Shown here in pieces: positions 7,986 through 16,423 of a DNA stretch of 64,000 nucleotides (positions are counted from its first letter, which is position 1; the number at the start of each line of letters is the position of its first letter). A program made the position numbers and the translations under genes. Under the pieces are notes generated by a model. The model ran no database searches. It was not told the origin of the DNA and saw only the letters and a list, made by a program, of their open reading frames with translations. The stretch covers positions 558,001 through 622,000 of the forward strand of contig NZ_FQVX01000002.1 in assembly GCF_900129495.1 (NCBI RefSeq), written 5' to 3'. This DNA is from Geodermatophilus nigrescens. GTDB lineage: Bacteria; Actinomycetota; Actinomycetes; Mycobacteriales; Geodermatophilaceae.

Positions 7986-8597
7986 GTGCCCCGACGAGCC
8001 GATCCCGCACTCCGGTCCCTGCTGGTCGAGCGGGCGGCGCGGATGCTCGCCGCCCGGGAGCCGGTGACGCTGCGCGCACTGGTCGAGGGAACGGGCGCCT
8101 CGACCATGGCCGTCTACACGCACTTCGGCGGGATGCCGGGGCTGTGGAGCGCGGTGCGGCAGGAGGGCTTCACCCGGCTCGCCGCCCGGCTGGCCGCCGT
8201 CCCCCGCACCGGCGACCCGGTGCACGACGTGGCGGCCCACGGCGTCGCCTACGCCCGCAACGCGCTGGAGGCCCCGGAGCTGTACCGCGCTATGTTCGAC
8301 GCCCGCGCCGACCTGGCCGACGCCGAGGCCGCCGACGCCACCTTCCAGCGGCTGGTCGACGCCGTCGCCCGCGCCCGCGACGAGGGCCGGCTCGACCCCG
8401 GCACCGACCCCCTGGCGCTGGCCACCCGCTCCTGGGCGGCCGGGCACGGGCTGGTCTCCCTCGTGGTGCAGGGCGTGCTGCCGGCCGCGGTCCTCGCACC
8501 GCAGGCGTCCGCCACCACCGTCGCGCTGCTGACGGCGGCGGGCGACGACCCGGACCGCTGCCGCGCCTCCGTGGAGCGCGCCTGGGCGGCCGGCTGA
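7986..8597 (+). CDS. TetR/AcrR family transcriptional regulator
   Basis: The 203-residue protein has the TetR layout. An N-terminal helix-turn-helix lies near residues 20-50 (VTLRALVEGTG, then STMAVYTHFGGMPGLW, where the VYTHF recognition-helix pattern is diagnostic). The C-terminal ligand-binding domain has the WHG-type features of the TetR_C_33 class (a TRSWAAGHGLVSLVVQG segment). TACGGT lies 6 bases before GTG 7986, so the mRNA is probably leaderless. It faces the RidA-like gene across a near-perfect palindrome and most likely represses both. The ligand is unknown, though an intermediate of the adjacent molybdenum hydroxylase pathway is a reasonable guess. Confidence 0.92.
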   Translation: MPRRADPALRSLLVERAARMLAAREPVTLRALVEGTGASTMAVYTHFGGMPGLWSAVRQEGFTRLAARLAAVPRTGDPVHDVAAHGVAYARNALEAPELYRAMFDARADLADAEAADATFQRLVDAVARARDEGRLDPGTDPLALATRSWAAGHGLVSLVVQGVLPAAVLAPQASATTVALLTAAGDDPDRCRASVERAWAAG

Positions 8598-8652
8598 GAC
8601 GGCGCAAGATCGGTCGGGCGCGGGAGGCCCCCGGCTCGCCAGACTCGTCGTC

Positions 8653-9594
8653 GTGACCCCGCCCGGACGCGACCGCCTGCGCGAACTGCTCGACGCCGTC
8701 CTCGACGAGGACAACCGCTCGCTCGCCGACATGGCCGGCGACGCCTACGCCTCCCCGTTCCACTTCAGCCGCCAGGTGTCCGGCGGGGCCGGCGAGTCGC
8801 CGGTCGCGCTGCGCCGGCGGGTGGTCCTCGAGCGCGCGGCCTGGCAGCTGCGGCACGGCGCGAGCGTCACCGACGCCGCCTTCGCCGCCGGCTACGAGTC
8901 GGTCGAGGGGTTCAGCCGCGCCTTCGCCCGCGCCTACGGGTCCCCGCCGAGCGCCGTGACCGGGGCCGGGGACGGGGCCGGTGGGGCGGCCGGCGGGCGC
9001 GACGCGCACTGGCTGCCGGCGCCCAACGGCCTGCACTTCCACCCGCCGGCGTCGCTGTGGGTGTCCGACGAGCCGGTGCGCCGCGGCGACGAGGTGACCG
9101 CGCTGCTGGTGCACCACGGCGTCGAGGACACCCGGTCCCTGCTGGAGCTGGCGAAGGGCCTGCCGGACGAGGATTACCGGCGGGTGCGCGCGCCCGGCGC
9201 CGAGGTGCTGCCCTGGGACGGGCCGGAGGAGACGCTGGCCGCGGTCCTCGACCACGAGGTGTGGACGCTGGAGGTCTGGGTCGCCTCCATCGAGGGCCGC
9301 GACACCCCGGCCCGCGGTGGCGACGACGTCGCCACCCTGCTCGACCGGCACGCCGCCGTCGCGCCCCGGTGGCTCGCGGCCGTGCGCGACGTCGCCCGGC
9401 GCGGCGCCTGGAACGACCGGCTCGTCGACGCGCTCTGCGACCCGCCGGAGAGCTTCGTGCTCGCCGGCGTCGTGGCGCACGTCCTCACCTACTCCGCGCA
9501 CCGCCGCCTGCTGGCGCGGACCTGGCTGCGCGCGGCCGGTGTCGCCGTCGACACTGGCGACCCCCTCGACTGGCTGACCCGGAGGAACCGATGA
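8653..9594 (+). CDS. AraC-type DNA-binding domain fused to a DinB-like domain
   Basis: Of 313 residues, the first ~105 form an AraC-type double helix-turn-helix: LADMAGDAYASPFHFSRQV is the first HTH, and VTDAAFAAGYESVEGFSRAF the second, with the typical GYES..FSRAF pattern. After a Gly/Ala-rich linker the C-terminal part resembles DinB/maleylpyruvate-isomerase-like four-helix proteins (LLVHHGVEDTRSLLELAKG, LDHEVWTLEVWVAS, VVAHVLTYSAHRRLL), with histidines at candidate metal positions. The DNA-binding domain is N-terminal here, where many AraC proteins have it C-terminal. Its TGA overlaps the ATG of the DHFR-like gene, so the pair forms one operon and the regulator may control it. The DinB assignment is weaker than the AraC one. 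Confidence 0.85.
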   Translation: MTPPGRDRLRELLDAVLDEDNRSLADMAGDAYASPFHFSRQVSGGAGESPVALRRRVVLERAAWQLRHGASVTDAAFAAGYESVEGFSRAFARAYGSPPSAVTGAGDGAGGAAGGRDAHWLPAPNGLHFHPPASLWVSDEPVRRGDEVTALLVHHGVEDTRSLLELAKGLPDEDYRRVRAPGAEVLPWDGPEETLAAVLDHEVWTLEVWVASIEGRDTPARGGDDVATLLDRHAAVAPRWLAAVRDVARRGAWNDRLVDALCDPPESFVLAGVVAHVLTYSAHRRLLARTWLRAAGVAVDTGDPLDWLTRRNR

Positions 9595-10139
9595 CCCGCA
9601 CCGTCTACTACACCGCCACCACGCTCGACGGCTTCATCGCGAGCGCCGAGCACTCGCTGGACTGGCTGCTCACCCGCGAGGCCGACCACGAGGGCGCCCT
9701 GGGCTACAAGGCGTTCGAGAAGACCGTCGGCTCGCTGGTGATGGGCGCCTCGACCTACGAGTGGGTGCAGCGGCAGGGCGAGGACTGGGCCTACGACCAG
9801 CCCGCGTGGGTGCTCACCCACCGGCAGCTGACGCCCTACGGGGGCCGCGACATCCGGTTCACCGCCGCCGACACCGACGGGGAGCTGCGCGCGCTGCACG
9901 CCGAGATGGTCGCCGCGGCCGGCGACCTCGACGTGTGGATCGTCGGCGGCGGGCCGGTGGCCGCGCGGTTCGCGGAGGCGGGGCTGCTCGACGAGGTGGT
10001 CGTGTCGATCGCGCCGGTCACGCTGGGGGCGGGCATGCCGCTGCTGCCGGCGCACGTCGAGCTGGTCACCCGCGAGGTGGCGCAGAACGGCGAGTTCGCC
10101 GTCGTGCGGTACGACGTCGTGCGGCCCGACCGGGACTGA
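9591..10139 (+). CDS. Dihydrofolate reductase family protein (RibD C-terminal-like)
   Basis: The 182-residue product starts MTRTVYYTATTLDGFIAS, the signature of the DHFR/RibD_C superfamily found in many actinobacterial genomes. Other landmarks are SLVMGASTYEWV and VWIVGGGPVAARFAEAGLLDEVVVSIAP, the NADPH-binding and substrate strands. Most such proteins are uncharacterised reductases, not true folate enzymes. ATG 9591 overlaps the upstream stop (ATGA) and GGAGGAA lies just before it. It is co-transcribed with the AraC-DinB regulator. A second member of the family is at 44237; the two are not close relatives by eye. Confidence 0.88.
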   Translation: MTRTVYYTATTLDGFIASAEHSLDWLLTREADHEGALGYKAFEKTVGSLVMGASTYEWVQRQGEDWAYDQPAWVLTHRQLTPYGGRDIRFTAADTDGELRALHAEMVAAAGDLDVWIVGGGPVAARFAEAGLLDEVVVSIAPVTLGAGMPLLPAHVELVTREVAQNGEFAVVRYDVVRPDRD

Positions 10140-10176
10140 CCGGCGACCGGGCCCTGCCGGAGGCCCCGCCGTGCCC

Positions 10177-10195
10177 CCCGCTGCCGGGCAGCGGG
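10177..10195. terminator. Hairpin terminator between convergent genes
   Basis: Perfect 9-base arms (CCCGCTGCC and GGCAGCGGG) around one base lie in the 63-base gap between the DHFR-like gene and the convergent YceI gene. There is no T tract, as is common in high-GC actinomycetes. It could serve both strands. Confidence 0.6.
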
Positions 10196-10202
10196 CCGCC
10201 GC

Positions 10203-10802
10203 TCAGGCGGAGCGGATCACCGAGACGTCGAACTCGATCTGGATCCGGTCGCTGACCAGCACGCCGCCGGTGTCGAGCGGCGTGTTCCAGGTCAGGCCCC
10301 AGTCGCTGCGCTTGATCGCCAGTGCGCCCTCGAAGCCGACCCGGGTGTTGCCGAACGGGTCCTTCGCCGAGCCGGTCAGCGCGAACTCCACCGTGACCGG
10401 GCGGGTCACGTCGCGGATGGTCAGGTCGCCGGTGACCTCGTAGACCTCGTCGTCGAGCTGCTCGACCTCGGTGGAGGCGAACAGGATCTCCGGCCACCGC
10501 TCGACGTCGAGGAAGTCCGGCGAGCGTAGGTGTGCGTCGCGGTCGGCCTGGCCGGTGTCGATGCTCGCCGTCCGGATGCGGATGGCCACCGAGCTCGCGC
10601 CGGGCTTGGCGACGTCGAGGTGCGCCTCCCCGGCGAAGTCGGTGAACGACCCCCGGACCGTCGTCACCATCGCGTGCCGGGCACGGATGCCGATGCGGGT
10701 GTGCGCGACGTCGATGACGTAGTCACCCGAGACGTCGGCCAGCGCGGCCGTGGCCGCGTCGAAGTCGGTGGGGCCACCATCGGGTGCCCGGTGCTTCGCC
10801 AC
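10203..10802 (-). CDS. YceI family protein
   Basis: The 199-residue protein carries the YceI lipocalin-like barrel: the opening GDYVIDVAHTRIGIRARHAM strand, the central SPDFLDVERWPEILFAST motif and the closing DWGLTWNTPLDTGGVLVSD. YceI proteins bind isoprenoids or amphiphiles; some are periplasmic and stress-induced. No signal peptide is seen; the first ~25 residues are polar, so it is probably cytoplasmic, as in many actinobacteria. GTG 10802 is preceded by GGGGGAGGGA at good spacing. It is a single gene convergent with the DHFR-like gene. Confidence 0.92.
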   Translation of the reverse strand: MAKHRAPDGGPTDFDAATAALADVSGDYVIDVAHTRIGIRARHAMVTTVRGSFTDFAGEAHLDVAKPGASSVAIRIRTASIDTGQADRDAHLRSPDFLDVERWPEILFASTEVEQLDDEVYEVTGDLTIRDVTRPVTVEFALTGSAKDPFGNTRVGFEGALAIKRSDWGLTWNTPLDTGGVLVSDRIQIEFDVSVIRSA

Positions 10803-10858
10803 GTCAGATCCCTCCCCCTCGCTGGCTGACCATCCTCGCAGGTGTCCCGGCGGAACGG

Positions 10859-11668
10859 TCAGCGGCCGGGACGGAACGGGTTGCGGCCCGGCCGGAACAG
10901 CGTCTCCTGCGTCAGGCTCGCGGCCAGCACCCCGTCGGCGGTGGTCACCGCACCGGTGTACCAGCCGCGGCCGCCGGCCACCGTGTGCGGGACCAGGTCC
11001 ATGAGCACCCACTCGTCGAGCCGGGCCGGGCGGTGGAACCAGACGGCGTGGTCCAGCGTCGGCCCGGGCGCCGCCTCGTCCTCCGGCAGCGCCGACAGGC
11101 CGGTGCCGATGTCGGAGAGGTAGAGCAGCGCGCAGGCGTGCAGCAGCGGGTCGTCGGGCAGCGGCACGGTGGCGCGGGCCCAGAAGCGGGTGGGCCACGA
11201 GGCGTCCGGATAGGGCTGCGAGGGGCGGCGGCCCTCGAAGGAGAACAGCCGCGGCAGCTGCACCGGCTCGGCGTCGGCGGGGTCCTCGGCGGCGGGCGCG
11301 GCGGCCACCTGCAGGTCGGGTCCGGCGGTGGGCGCCTGGAACGACGCCGACATCGACAGCACCACCTCGCCGCCCTGCACCGCCACCACCCGGCGGGCGG
11401 AGAACGAGCCGCCGTCGCGGTCGCGGTCGACGTGGAAGACCGCCGGCCGCGCGGCGTCGCCGCTGCGCAGGAAGTAGCCGTGCAGCGAGTGCGGCAGCCG
11501 GTCGGGGGCCACCGTGCGGCCGGCCGCGAGCAGCGCCTGCGCCGCGACCTGGCCGCCGTAGAGCGGGAACGGGTCGGCGAACAGCAGGGTGCTGCGGTAG
11601 AGGTCGCGGTCCAGTTCCTCGAGCGTCAGCACGTCGAGCAGCGTGGGGTCCCCGGCGTCGGCGCTCAC
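10859..11668 (-). CDS. tesB: Acyl-CoA thioesterase II (TesB family)
   Basis: The 269-residue double-hotdog thioesterase hydrolyses acyl-CoA to free acid and CoA. The N-terminal hotdog has LFADPFPLYGGQVAAQALLAAG and the SLHGYFLRSGD strand; the C-terminal one has the signature LDHAVWFHRPARLDEWVL. The start GTG 11668 lies 8 bases downstream of a minus-strand TACGTT -10 box (11677-11682), so the message is probably leaderless. It follows the thiolase gene on the same strand, but a 267-base gap with two inverted repeats suggests separate transcription. It is slightly shorter than E. coli TesB (286 residues), normal for actinobacterial members. Confidence 0.92.
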   Translation of the reverse strand: MSADAGDPTLLDVLTLEELDRDLYRSTLLFADPFPLYGGQVAAQALLAAGRTVAPDRLPHSLHGYFLRSGDAARPAVFHVDRDRDGGSFSARRVVAVQGGEVVLSMSASFQAPTAGPDLQVAAAPAAEDPADAEPVQLPRLFSFEGRRPSQPYPDASWPTRFWARATVPLPDDPLLHACALLYLSDIGTGLSALPEDEAAPGPTLDHAVWFHRPARLDEWVLMDLVPHTVAGGRGWYTGAVTTADGVLAASLTQETLFRPGRNPFRPGR

Positions 11669-11737
11669 GGCCGCCGAACGTAACCGGGCCCGGGGCCGCC
11701 GCTGCAGGCGACCCCGGGCCGCGGCTCGTGCGGGGGG

Positions 11738-11807
11738 GCTCCTGGGGTCAATCCCGCGCTCCCGGGGTCCTGCAGGGCCCTCGGGGACCGGGGAACACCC
11801 CAGGAGC
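11738..11807. repeat. Long imperfect inverted repeat downstream of the thiolase gene
   Basis: Perfect 11-base outer arms GCTCCTGGGGT (11738-11748) and ACCCCAGGAGC (11797-11807) enclose a partly self-complementary interior (CCCGGGGTCC and GGACCGGGG). It lies within the 267-base gap between thiolase and tesB. It could act as terminator for the thiolase gene or be a member of a dispersed palindromic repeat family; no other copy is visible in this window. Confidence 0.65.
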
Positions 11808-11818
11808 GAGGCAGTGCC

Positions 11819-11872
11819 GGTGTTCCTCGTGCACCGACGGCGCTGCAGGGCCGGCAGTGCACGAGGAACCCC
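11819..11872. repeat. Second inverted repeat in the thiolase-tesB gap
   Basis: Arms of 13 perfect bases, GTTCCTCGTGCAC (11822-11834) and GTGCACGAGGAAC (11857-11869), extend to 16 bases with one mismatch. The 22-base loop contains GGCGCTGCAGGGCCGGC. It sits 11 bases from the first inverted repeat, so two independent hairpins stand side by side. It is not obviously a standard terminator. Confidence 0.65.
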
Positions 11873-11935
11873 GGCGATCCGCCCGGGCGCCGTGGCGGGT
11901 CCGCCCTCCGCGCGCGGAAGGCGGACCCGGCGGGG

Positions 11936-13078
11936 TCAGAGCAGCTCGAGGATGGTGGCGTTGGCCTGGCCGCCGCCCTCGCACATCGTCTGCAGGCCGT
12001 AGCGGATGCCGTTGTCGCGCATGTGGTGCACGAGCGTCGTCATGATCCGCGCGCCGGAACCGCCGAGCGGGTGGCCGAGGGCGATGGCGCCGCCGTTGGG
12101 GTTGAGCGCCTTGGTGTCGGCGCCCATCTCCGCGAGCCAGGCCAGCGGCACCGGCGCGAAGGCCTCGTTGACCTCGAACGCGCCGATCTCGTCGATCGAC
12201 AGCCCCGACTTCGCCAGCGCCTTCTGGGTGGCCGGGATCGGCGCGGTCAGCATGATCACCGGGTCGGCGCCGGCCAGCACGGCGGTGTGCACACGCGCGA
12301 TCGGGGTCAGCCCCAGCTCGCGGGCCTTCTCCGACGTCGTCATGAGCAGCGCCGCGGAGCCGTCGGAGATCTGCGAGGAGTTGCCGGCGGTGATGACGCC
12401 GTCCTCGCTGAAGGCCAGCTTGAGCGAGCCGAGCTTCTCCACCGTGGACTCGCGGATGCCCTCGTCCTGGCTCACGACCGTGCCGTCGGGCGTGGTGACC
12501 GGGGCGATCTGGGCGTCGAAGCGGCCCTCGGCGCGGGCGGCGGCGGCCTTCTCGTGGCTGGCGACGGAGAACTCGTCGCACTGCTGCCGCGACAGGCCCC
12601 AGCGCCGCGCGATCTCCTCCGCGCCCAGGCCCTGGTTGATCTTCGCGCCGCCGTAGCGCTCGGCGAAGCGGCTGCCGAACGGGTTGGCGTCCTGCCGGGC
12701 GCTGCCCATCGGCACCCGCGACATCGACTCGACCCCGCCGGCCACGACGACGTCGTACTGGCCCGAGACCAGGCCCGCGGCGGCGAAGTGCACCGACTGC
12801 TGCGAGGAGCCGCACTGCCGGTCGACGGTCACGCCCGTCACGGTCTCCGGCCAGCCCGCGGCGAGCACGGCGGTGCGGGCGATGTCGAAGGTCTGCTCGC
12901 CCACCTGGGAGACGCAGCCCCAGATGACGTCGTCGACCTGCGCCGGGTCCAGGCCCGCCCGCTCGACCAGCGACGTCAGCACGTGCGCCGACAGGTCGAC
13001 CGGGTGCACCCCGGACAGGCCGCCGTTGCGCTTGCCCACCGGCGCGCGCACCGCCTCCACGATCACCGCGTCACGCAT
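11936..13078 (-). CDS. Acetyl-CoA C-acyltransferase (thiolase)
   Basis: The 380-residue thiolase condenses two acyl-CoA units or cleaves 3-ketoacyl-CoA. The nucleophile is C89 in TVDRQCGSSQQ. The C-terminal active-site blocks are NPNGGAIALGHPLGGSGAR (His) and the TMCEGGGQANA segment (second Cys), all intact. ATG 13078 follows a GAGGGGAGC ribosome site, with TAGTGT upstream as a possible -10. The length and DIARTAVLAAGWPE type fit the steroid/beta-oxidation thiolases of actinobacteria (FadA5/FadA6-like) better than PhaA, but substrate length cannot be read from sequence. It is a single gene between tesB and an MFS gene. Confidence 0.93.
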   Translation of the reverse strand: MRDAVIVEAVRAPVGKRNGGLSGVHPVDLSAHVLTSLVERAGLDPAQVDDVIWGCVSQVGEQTFDIARTAVLAAGWPETVTGVTVDRQCGSSQQSVHFAAAGLVSGQYDVVVAGGVESMSRVPMGSARQDANPFGSRFAERYGGAKINQGLGAEEIARRWGLSRQQCDEFSVASHEKAAAARAEGRFDAQIAPVTTPDGTVVSQDEGIRESTVEKLGSLKLAFSEDGVITAGNSSQISDGSAALLMTTSEKARELGLTPIARVHTAVLAGADPVIMLTAPIPATQKALAKSGLSIDEIGAFEVNEAFAPVPLAWLAEMGADTKALNPNGGAIALGHPLGGSGARIMTTLVHHMRDNGIRYGLQTMCEGGGQANATILELL

Positions 13079-13113
13079 CGTTGCTCCCCTCGACTGGTGT
13101 GGTGCCCGGCACA

Positions 13114-14463
13114 CTAACCCCGGTCCGCGGCGACCCGGCCGCGGGACCGGAGCAGCGCCGCGGCCACGGCCAGGGCGACCGCGGCGGCGGTGAGCCAGCC
13201 CGCCGCCGCGCCGGCCGCACCGGCGACGAGCAGCACGACGGCGACGCCCAGCGCGGTGCCGAGCTGGGCGGCGGTGTTGACCACCCCGGCCGCGGTGCCC
13301 TGCAGGTCGTCGGGGACGGCGGTGCCCAGCGACGTGGCCGCCACCGACGACAGCCCGATGCCCAGCCCCGCGACGGCGGCCGCCACCGGCACCGCCCACG
13401 GCGAGAGCAGCGCCCCGAGCAGCCCGGCGTCGCCGAGGGCGATGACGGCGAGGCCCGCCGCGGCGGCGGTGCGGGGCTCGGTGCGCCGCAGGACCCGGGC
13501 GGCCAGGGCGGCGCCCGCGACCACGCAGAGGCTGAACGGGACGAGTGCCAGCCCGGCCGCCGTCGGCCCGAACCCGGCCTCCTCCTGCAGGTGCAGCGTC
13601 GCGAGGGTGACCGCCGACGACGTGGCGGCCGTGTTGGCCGCCGAGGCGAGCGCGCCGGCCCGCAGGCCCGGGTGCCGGAGCGCGGCCGGGGGCAGCAGCG
13701 GGTCCGCGGCCCGCCGCTCGACCGCGGGCAGCGCCGCGGCCAGGGCGGCGCCGGCCGCCACCAGCAGTCCGCCGGCCGGCCGGTGCCCGCCGTGCTCGAG
13801 CAGCGCGGCCCCGCCGACGACGGCGGCCACCGATGCCGCGAGCACCGCCGCGCCGGCGACGTCGAGCCGCCCGGCGGCCTGCCGCGGCGCCGCGGGCGCG
13901 GTCGCGCGCACCGCGGCCAGCAGGGCCACCGCGAGCGGCACCGACAGCCAGAACAGCGTCCGCCAGCCGGCGAGGTCGGTGAGGACCCCGCCGAGGACCA
14001 GCCCGGCCGCGCCCGCGGCGGCACCGGCGGCGCTCCACGCGGCCAGCGCGCGGCGTCGCGGCTCCCCGTCCGGGGCGGCGGCGGTGAGCAGCCGCAGCGC
14101 CGGCGGCACCGACAGCGCGGCCGCGGCGCCGAGGACGCCGCGGGCGGCGACGAGCACCCCCACCGACGGGGCGGTCGCCGCCGCCAGCGAGGCAAGCCCG
14201 AACAGCACCAGCCCGGCCTGCAGCACGCGCACGGCGCCGTACCGGTCGCCGAGGCGGGCGCCGAGGACGAGCAGCGCGCCGAAGAGGACGGAGTAGACGG
14301 TGACGACGGGCGTGGCCGCCGACGGCGGGGCGCCGAGGTCGGCGAGCATCGCCGGCAGCGCGGCCACCACCAGCGTGGTGCCGAGGACGTCGGTGAACTG
14401 GACCGCGCAGAGCACGGCCACCGCGCCGCGCGCGGCCCGCGGAGGAGCGGCTCCCGGGGGCAT
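13114..14463 (-). CDS. MFS transporter (drug efflux type)
   Basis: The 449-residue Ala/Leu/Val-rich membrane protein opens with AVAVLCAVQFTDVLGTTLVVAALPAML and carries motif A as GARLGDRYGAVRV, a pattern of DHA-type exporters. Around 12-14 helices can be drawn. ATG 14463 is preferred because AGGGG lies upstream; an in-frame ATG at 14490 would fall inside the palindrome at 14485-14498 and lacks a ribosome site. It is divergent from the LacI-family regulator at 14515, which most likely represses it through that palindrome. Cargo unknown. LacI control would hint at a sugar-like inducer (inference). Confidence 0.88.
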   Translation of the reverse strand: MPPGAAPPRAARGAVAVLCAVQFTDVLGTTLVVAALPAMLADLGAPPSAATPVVTVYSVLFGALLVLGARLGDRYGAVRVLQAGLVLFGLASLAAATAPSVGVLVAARGVLGAAAALSVPPALRLLTAAAPDGEPRRRALAAWSAAGAAAGAAGLVLGGVLTDLAGWRTLFWLSVPLAVALLAAVRATAPAAPRQAAGRLDVAGAAVLAASVAAVVGGAALLEHGGHRPAGGLLVAAGAALAAALPAVERRAADPLLPPAALRHPGLRAGALASAANTAATSSAVTLATLHLQEEAGFGPTAAGLALVPFSLCVVAGAALAARVLRRTEPRTAAAAGLAVIALGDAGLLGALLSPWAVPVAAAVAGLGIGLSSVAATSLGTAVPDDLQGTAAGVVNTAAQLGTALGVAVVLLVAGAAGAAAGWLTAAAVALAVAAALLRSRGRVAADRG

Positions 14464-14484
14464 GCGGGCACCCCTACCCCTTTT

Positions 14485-14498
14485 CTTCATCGATGAAG
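14485..14498. promoter_or_regulatory. LacI-type operator palindrome
   Basis: CTTCATCGATGAAG is a perfect 14-base palindrome with the central CG step typical of LacI/GalR-family operators. It lies 16 bases before the lacI-type start (14515) and 21 bases before the MFS start (14463), exactly between the divergent genes. The palindrome is seen; binding by the adjacent regulator is inferred. Confidence 0.85.
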
Positions 14499-14514
14499 CG
14501 CGCAGGATGGGACC

Positions 14515-15615
14515 GTGCCCGCCGACCGCCCGAGGACGCTGCGCGACGTCGCCGCCGAGCTCGGGGTGTCGGCGAAGACGGTCTCCAACGCCTTCTCCCG
14601 GCCCGACCAGCTCTCCCCGCAGCTGCGCGAGCGGGTGCTGGACACCGCCCGCCGGCTCGGCTACCCGGGCCCGAACCCGCTGGCGGCCGGGCTGCGCCGC
14701 GGGCGGGTCGGCGCGATCGGCGTCGCCTACGACAACGGCCTGTCCTACGCCTTCGACGACCCGGTCGCGCTCGCCCTGCTCGCCGGCGCGTCCGCGGTGG
14801 CCGAGCCCGCCGGCGCGGGGCTGCTGCTGGTGCCGGGGTCCACCGACGCCCGCCGCCGCCTGGCCGCCGTGCACGGCGCCGTCGTCGACGGGCTGGTCGT
14901 CTGCTCCCTCGGCGACGACGACCCGCTGCTCGCCGCGGCCACCGCCCGCGGGCTGCCGCTGGCCGTGGTCGACCAGCCCCGGCCCGCCCGGCTGGCGGAG
15001 CTCGGGGCGCCCGGGACGCCGTGGGTGGGTGTCGACGACCGGGCCGCCGCGGCCGGGGTCGCGGAGCACCTGCTCGCCCTCGGGCACCGGCGGATCGCCG
15101 TCGTCTCCTTCGGCATGCACGCCGAGCCGATCGAGCGCGGCCTGGCCGGCGCAGGCGTGCAGGACGCGGCCACCTACGCCGTCACCCGCGACCGGCTGGC
15201 CGGCTACCGCGACGCCGTCGAGCGGGCCGGGCTGGACTGGTCGGCGGTGCCGGTGTGGCACGGCGAGGACAGCACCCCCGACGTCGGCGCCGCCGGCGCG
15301 GAGGCGGTGCTCGGCCTCTCCCCCGCGCCGACGGCGCTGCTGTGCCTGAGCGACCGGCTCGCCGAGGGCGCACTCGCGGTGGCCGCCCGCCGCGGGCTGC
15401 GCGTCCCGGAGGACCTGTCGGTCGCCGGGTTCGACGACGCCGCCCCGGCCGCGGGCCTCGGCCTGACGACCGTGCGCCAGCCGGTCCGGGAGAAGGGCCG
15501 GGCGGCGGCGGCCGCGCTGCTCGACGCGATCGCCGGCCGCCCGGCGCCGCCCCCGCTCACGCTCCCCACCGAGCTCGTCGTCCGGGCGACGACGGGCCTG
15601 CCGCCGGAGGACTAG
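14515..15615 (+). CDS. LacI family transcriptional regulator
   Basis: Of 366 residues, the first ~60 form a classical LacI DNA-binding domain: TLRDVAAELGVSAKTVSNAF contains the HTH, and the hinge helix region reads NPLAAGLRRGRVGAIG, with the leucine/alanine pair that inserts into the central CpG. The remainder is a periplasmic-binding-protein-like effector domain (LLCLSDRLAEGALAVAARRG, VPEDLSVAGFDDAAPAAG, LTTVRQP). Start GTG 14515. It faces the MFS exporter across a perfect 14-base palindrome and probably represses both. The effector is unknown. Confidence 0.93.
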   Translation: MPADRPRTLRDVAAELGVSAKTVSNAFSRPDQLSPQLRERVLDTARRLGYPGPNPLAAGLRRGRVGAIGVAYDNGLSYAFDDPVALALLAGASAVAEPAGAGLLLVPGSTDARRRLAAVHGAVVDGLVVCSLGDDDPLLAAATARGLPLAVVDQPRPARLAELGAPGTPWVGVDDRAAAAGVAEHLLALGHRRIAVVSFGMHAEPIERGLAGAGVQDAATYAVTRDRLAGYRDAVERAGLDWSAVPVWHGEDSTPDVGAAGAEAVLGLSPAPTALLCLSDRLAEGALAVAARRGLRVPEDLSVAGFDDAAPAAGLGLTTVRQPVREKGRAAAAALLDAIAGRPAPPPLTLPTELVVRATTGLPPED

Positions 15616-16376
15616 CGGCCGCGCCAGACCGGGGCGCGGCGCTCGGCGAAGGCGGTCGCGCCCTCGCGCGCGTCCTCGGAGGAGAACACCGGCTCGATGA
15701 GCTCCTGCTGCCGGGCCCAGCCCTCCTCGGCGGTCCAGTCGGCGGTCGAGCGGGCGATCTGCTTGGTCGCCGCCACCGCGAGCGGGCCGTTGGCGGCGAT
15801 CACGCCGGCCAGCTCGACGGCGGCCTCCAGCGCGCCGCCGTCGTCGACGACCCGGTTGACCAGCCCGACGGCGGCCGCGCGCTCCGCGTCGACCGGCTGC
15901 CCGGTCAGCAGCATCTCCATCGCGATCGCCTGCGGGATCCGCCGCGGCAGGAACAGCGCGGCGCCGGCGGCGGCCACCAGCGAGCGGCTCACCTCCGGCA
16001 CACCGAAGCGGGCCCCCCGGCCGGCGACGACGAGGTCGCAGGCGAGCACCAGCTCGAAACCGCCGGCCAGCGCCCAGCCCTCGACGGCGGCCAGGAGCGG
16101 CTTGCGCGGCGGGGTCTGGGTGATGCCGCACAGCCCGCGGCCCTCGATGGCCGGCCGCTCGCCGCGCAGGAACGCCTTGAGGTCCATGCCGGCGGAGAAG
16201 GTGCCGCCCGCGCCGGTGAGGACGCCGGCCCGCAGCTCGTCGGAGGCGTCGAGCTCGTCGACGGCGGCGGCGACGCCCCGCGCCACGGCGGCGTCGAGGG
16301 CGTTCTTCGCCTCGGGCCGGTTGATCGTGATGACCTGCACGGCGCCGCGGCGCTCGACCAGGACCGGTTCGGACAC
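15612..16376 (-). CDS. Crotonase/enoyl-CoA hydratase family protein (CaiD-like)
   Basis: The 254-residue crotonase-fold protein carries the oxyanion-hole segments AGMDLKAF and VEGWALAGGFELVLACDLVV, and the catalytic-loop region GVPEVSRSLVAAAGAALFLPRRIP. In that loop the usual second glutamate position of enoyl-CoA hydratase reads as alanine, as in several CaiD/EchA relatives, so the reaction may be hydration, isomerisation or another crotonase chemistry. GTG 16376 has GGAGGAGGGG upstream. It is the third gene of a minus-strand run after the dienelactone hydrolase and CoA-racemase genes, 47 bases downstream of the latter. Its end overlaps the lacI-type gene by 4 bases, convergently. Confidence 0.88.
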   Translation of the reverse strand: MSEPVLVERRGAVQVITINRPEAKNALDAAVARGVAAAVDELDASDELRAGVLTGAGGTFSAGMDLKAFLRGERPAIEGRGLCGITQTPPRKPLLAAVEGWALAGGFELVLACDLVVAGRGARFGVPEVSRSLVAAAGAALFLPRRIPQAIAMEMLLTGQPVDAERAAAVGLVNRVVDDGGALEAAVELAGVIAANGPLAVAATKQIARSTADWTAEEGWARQQELIEPVFSSEDAREGATAFAERRAPVWRGR

Positions 16377-16423
16377 GGGCGTGCCCCCTCCTCCGCGGCG
16401 GACCGCGGGCTCGTGCGGCCCCG

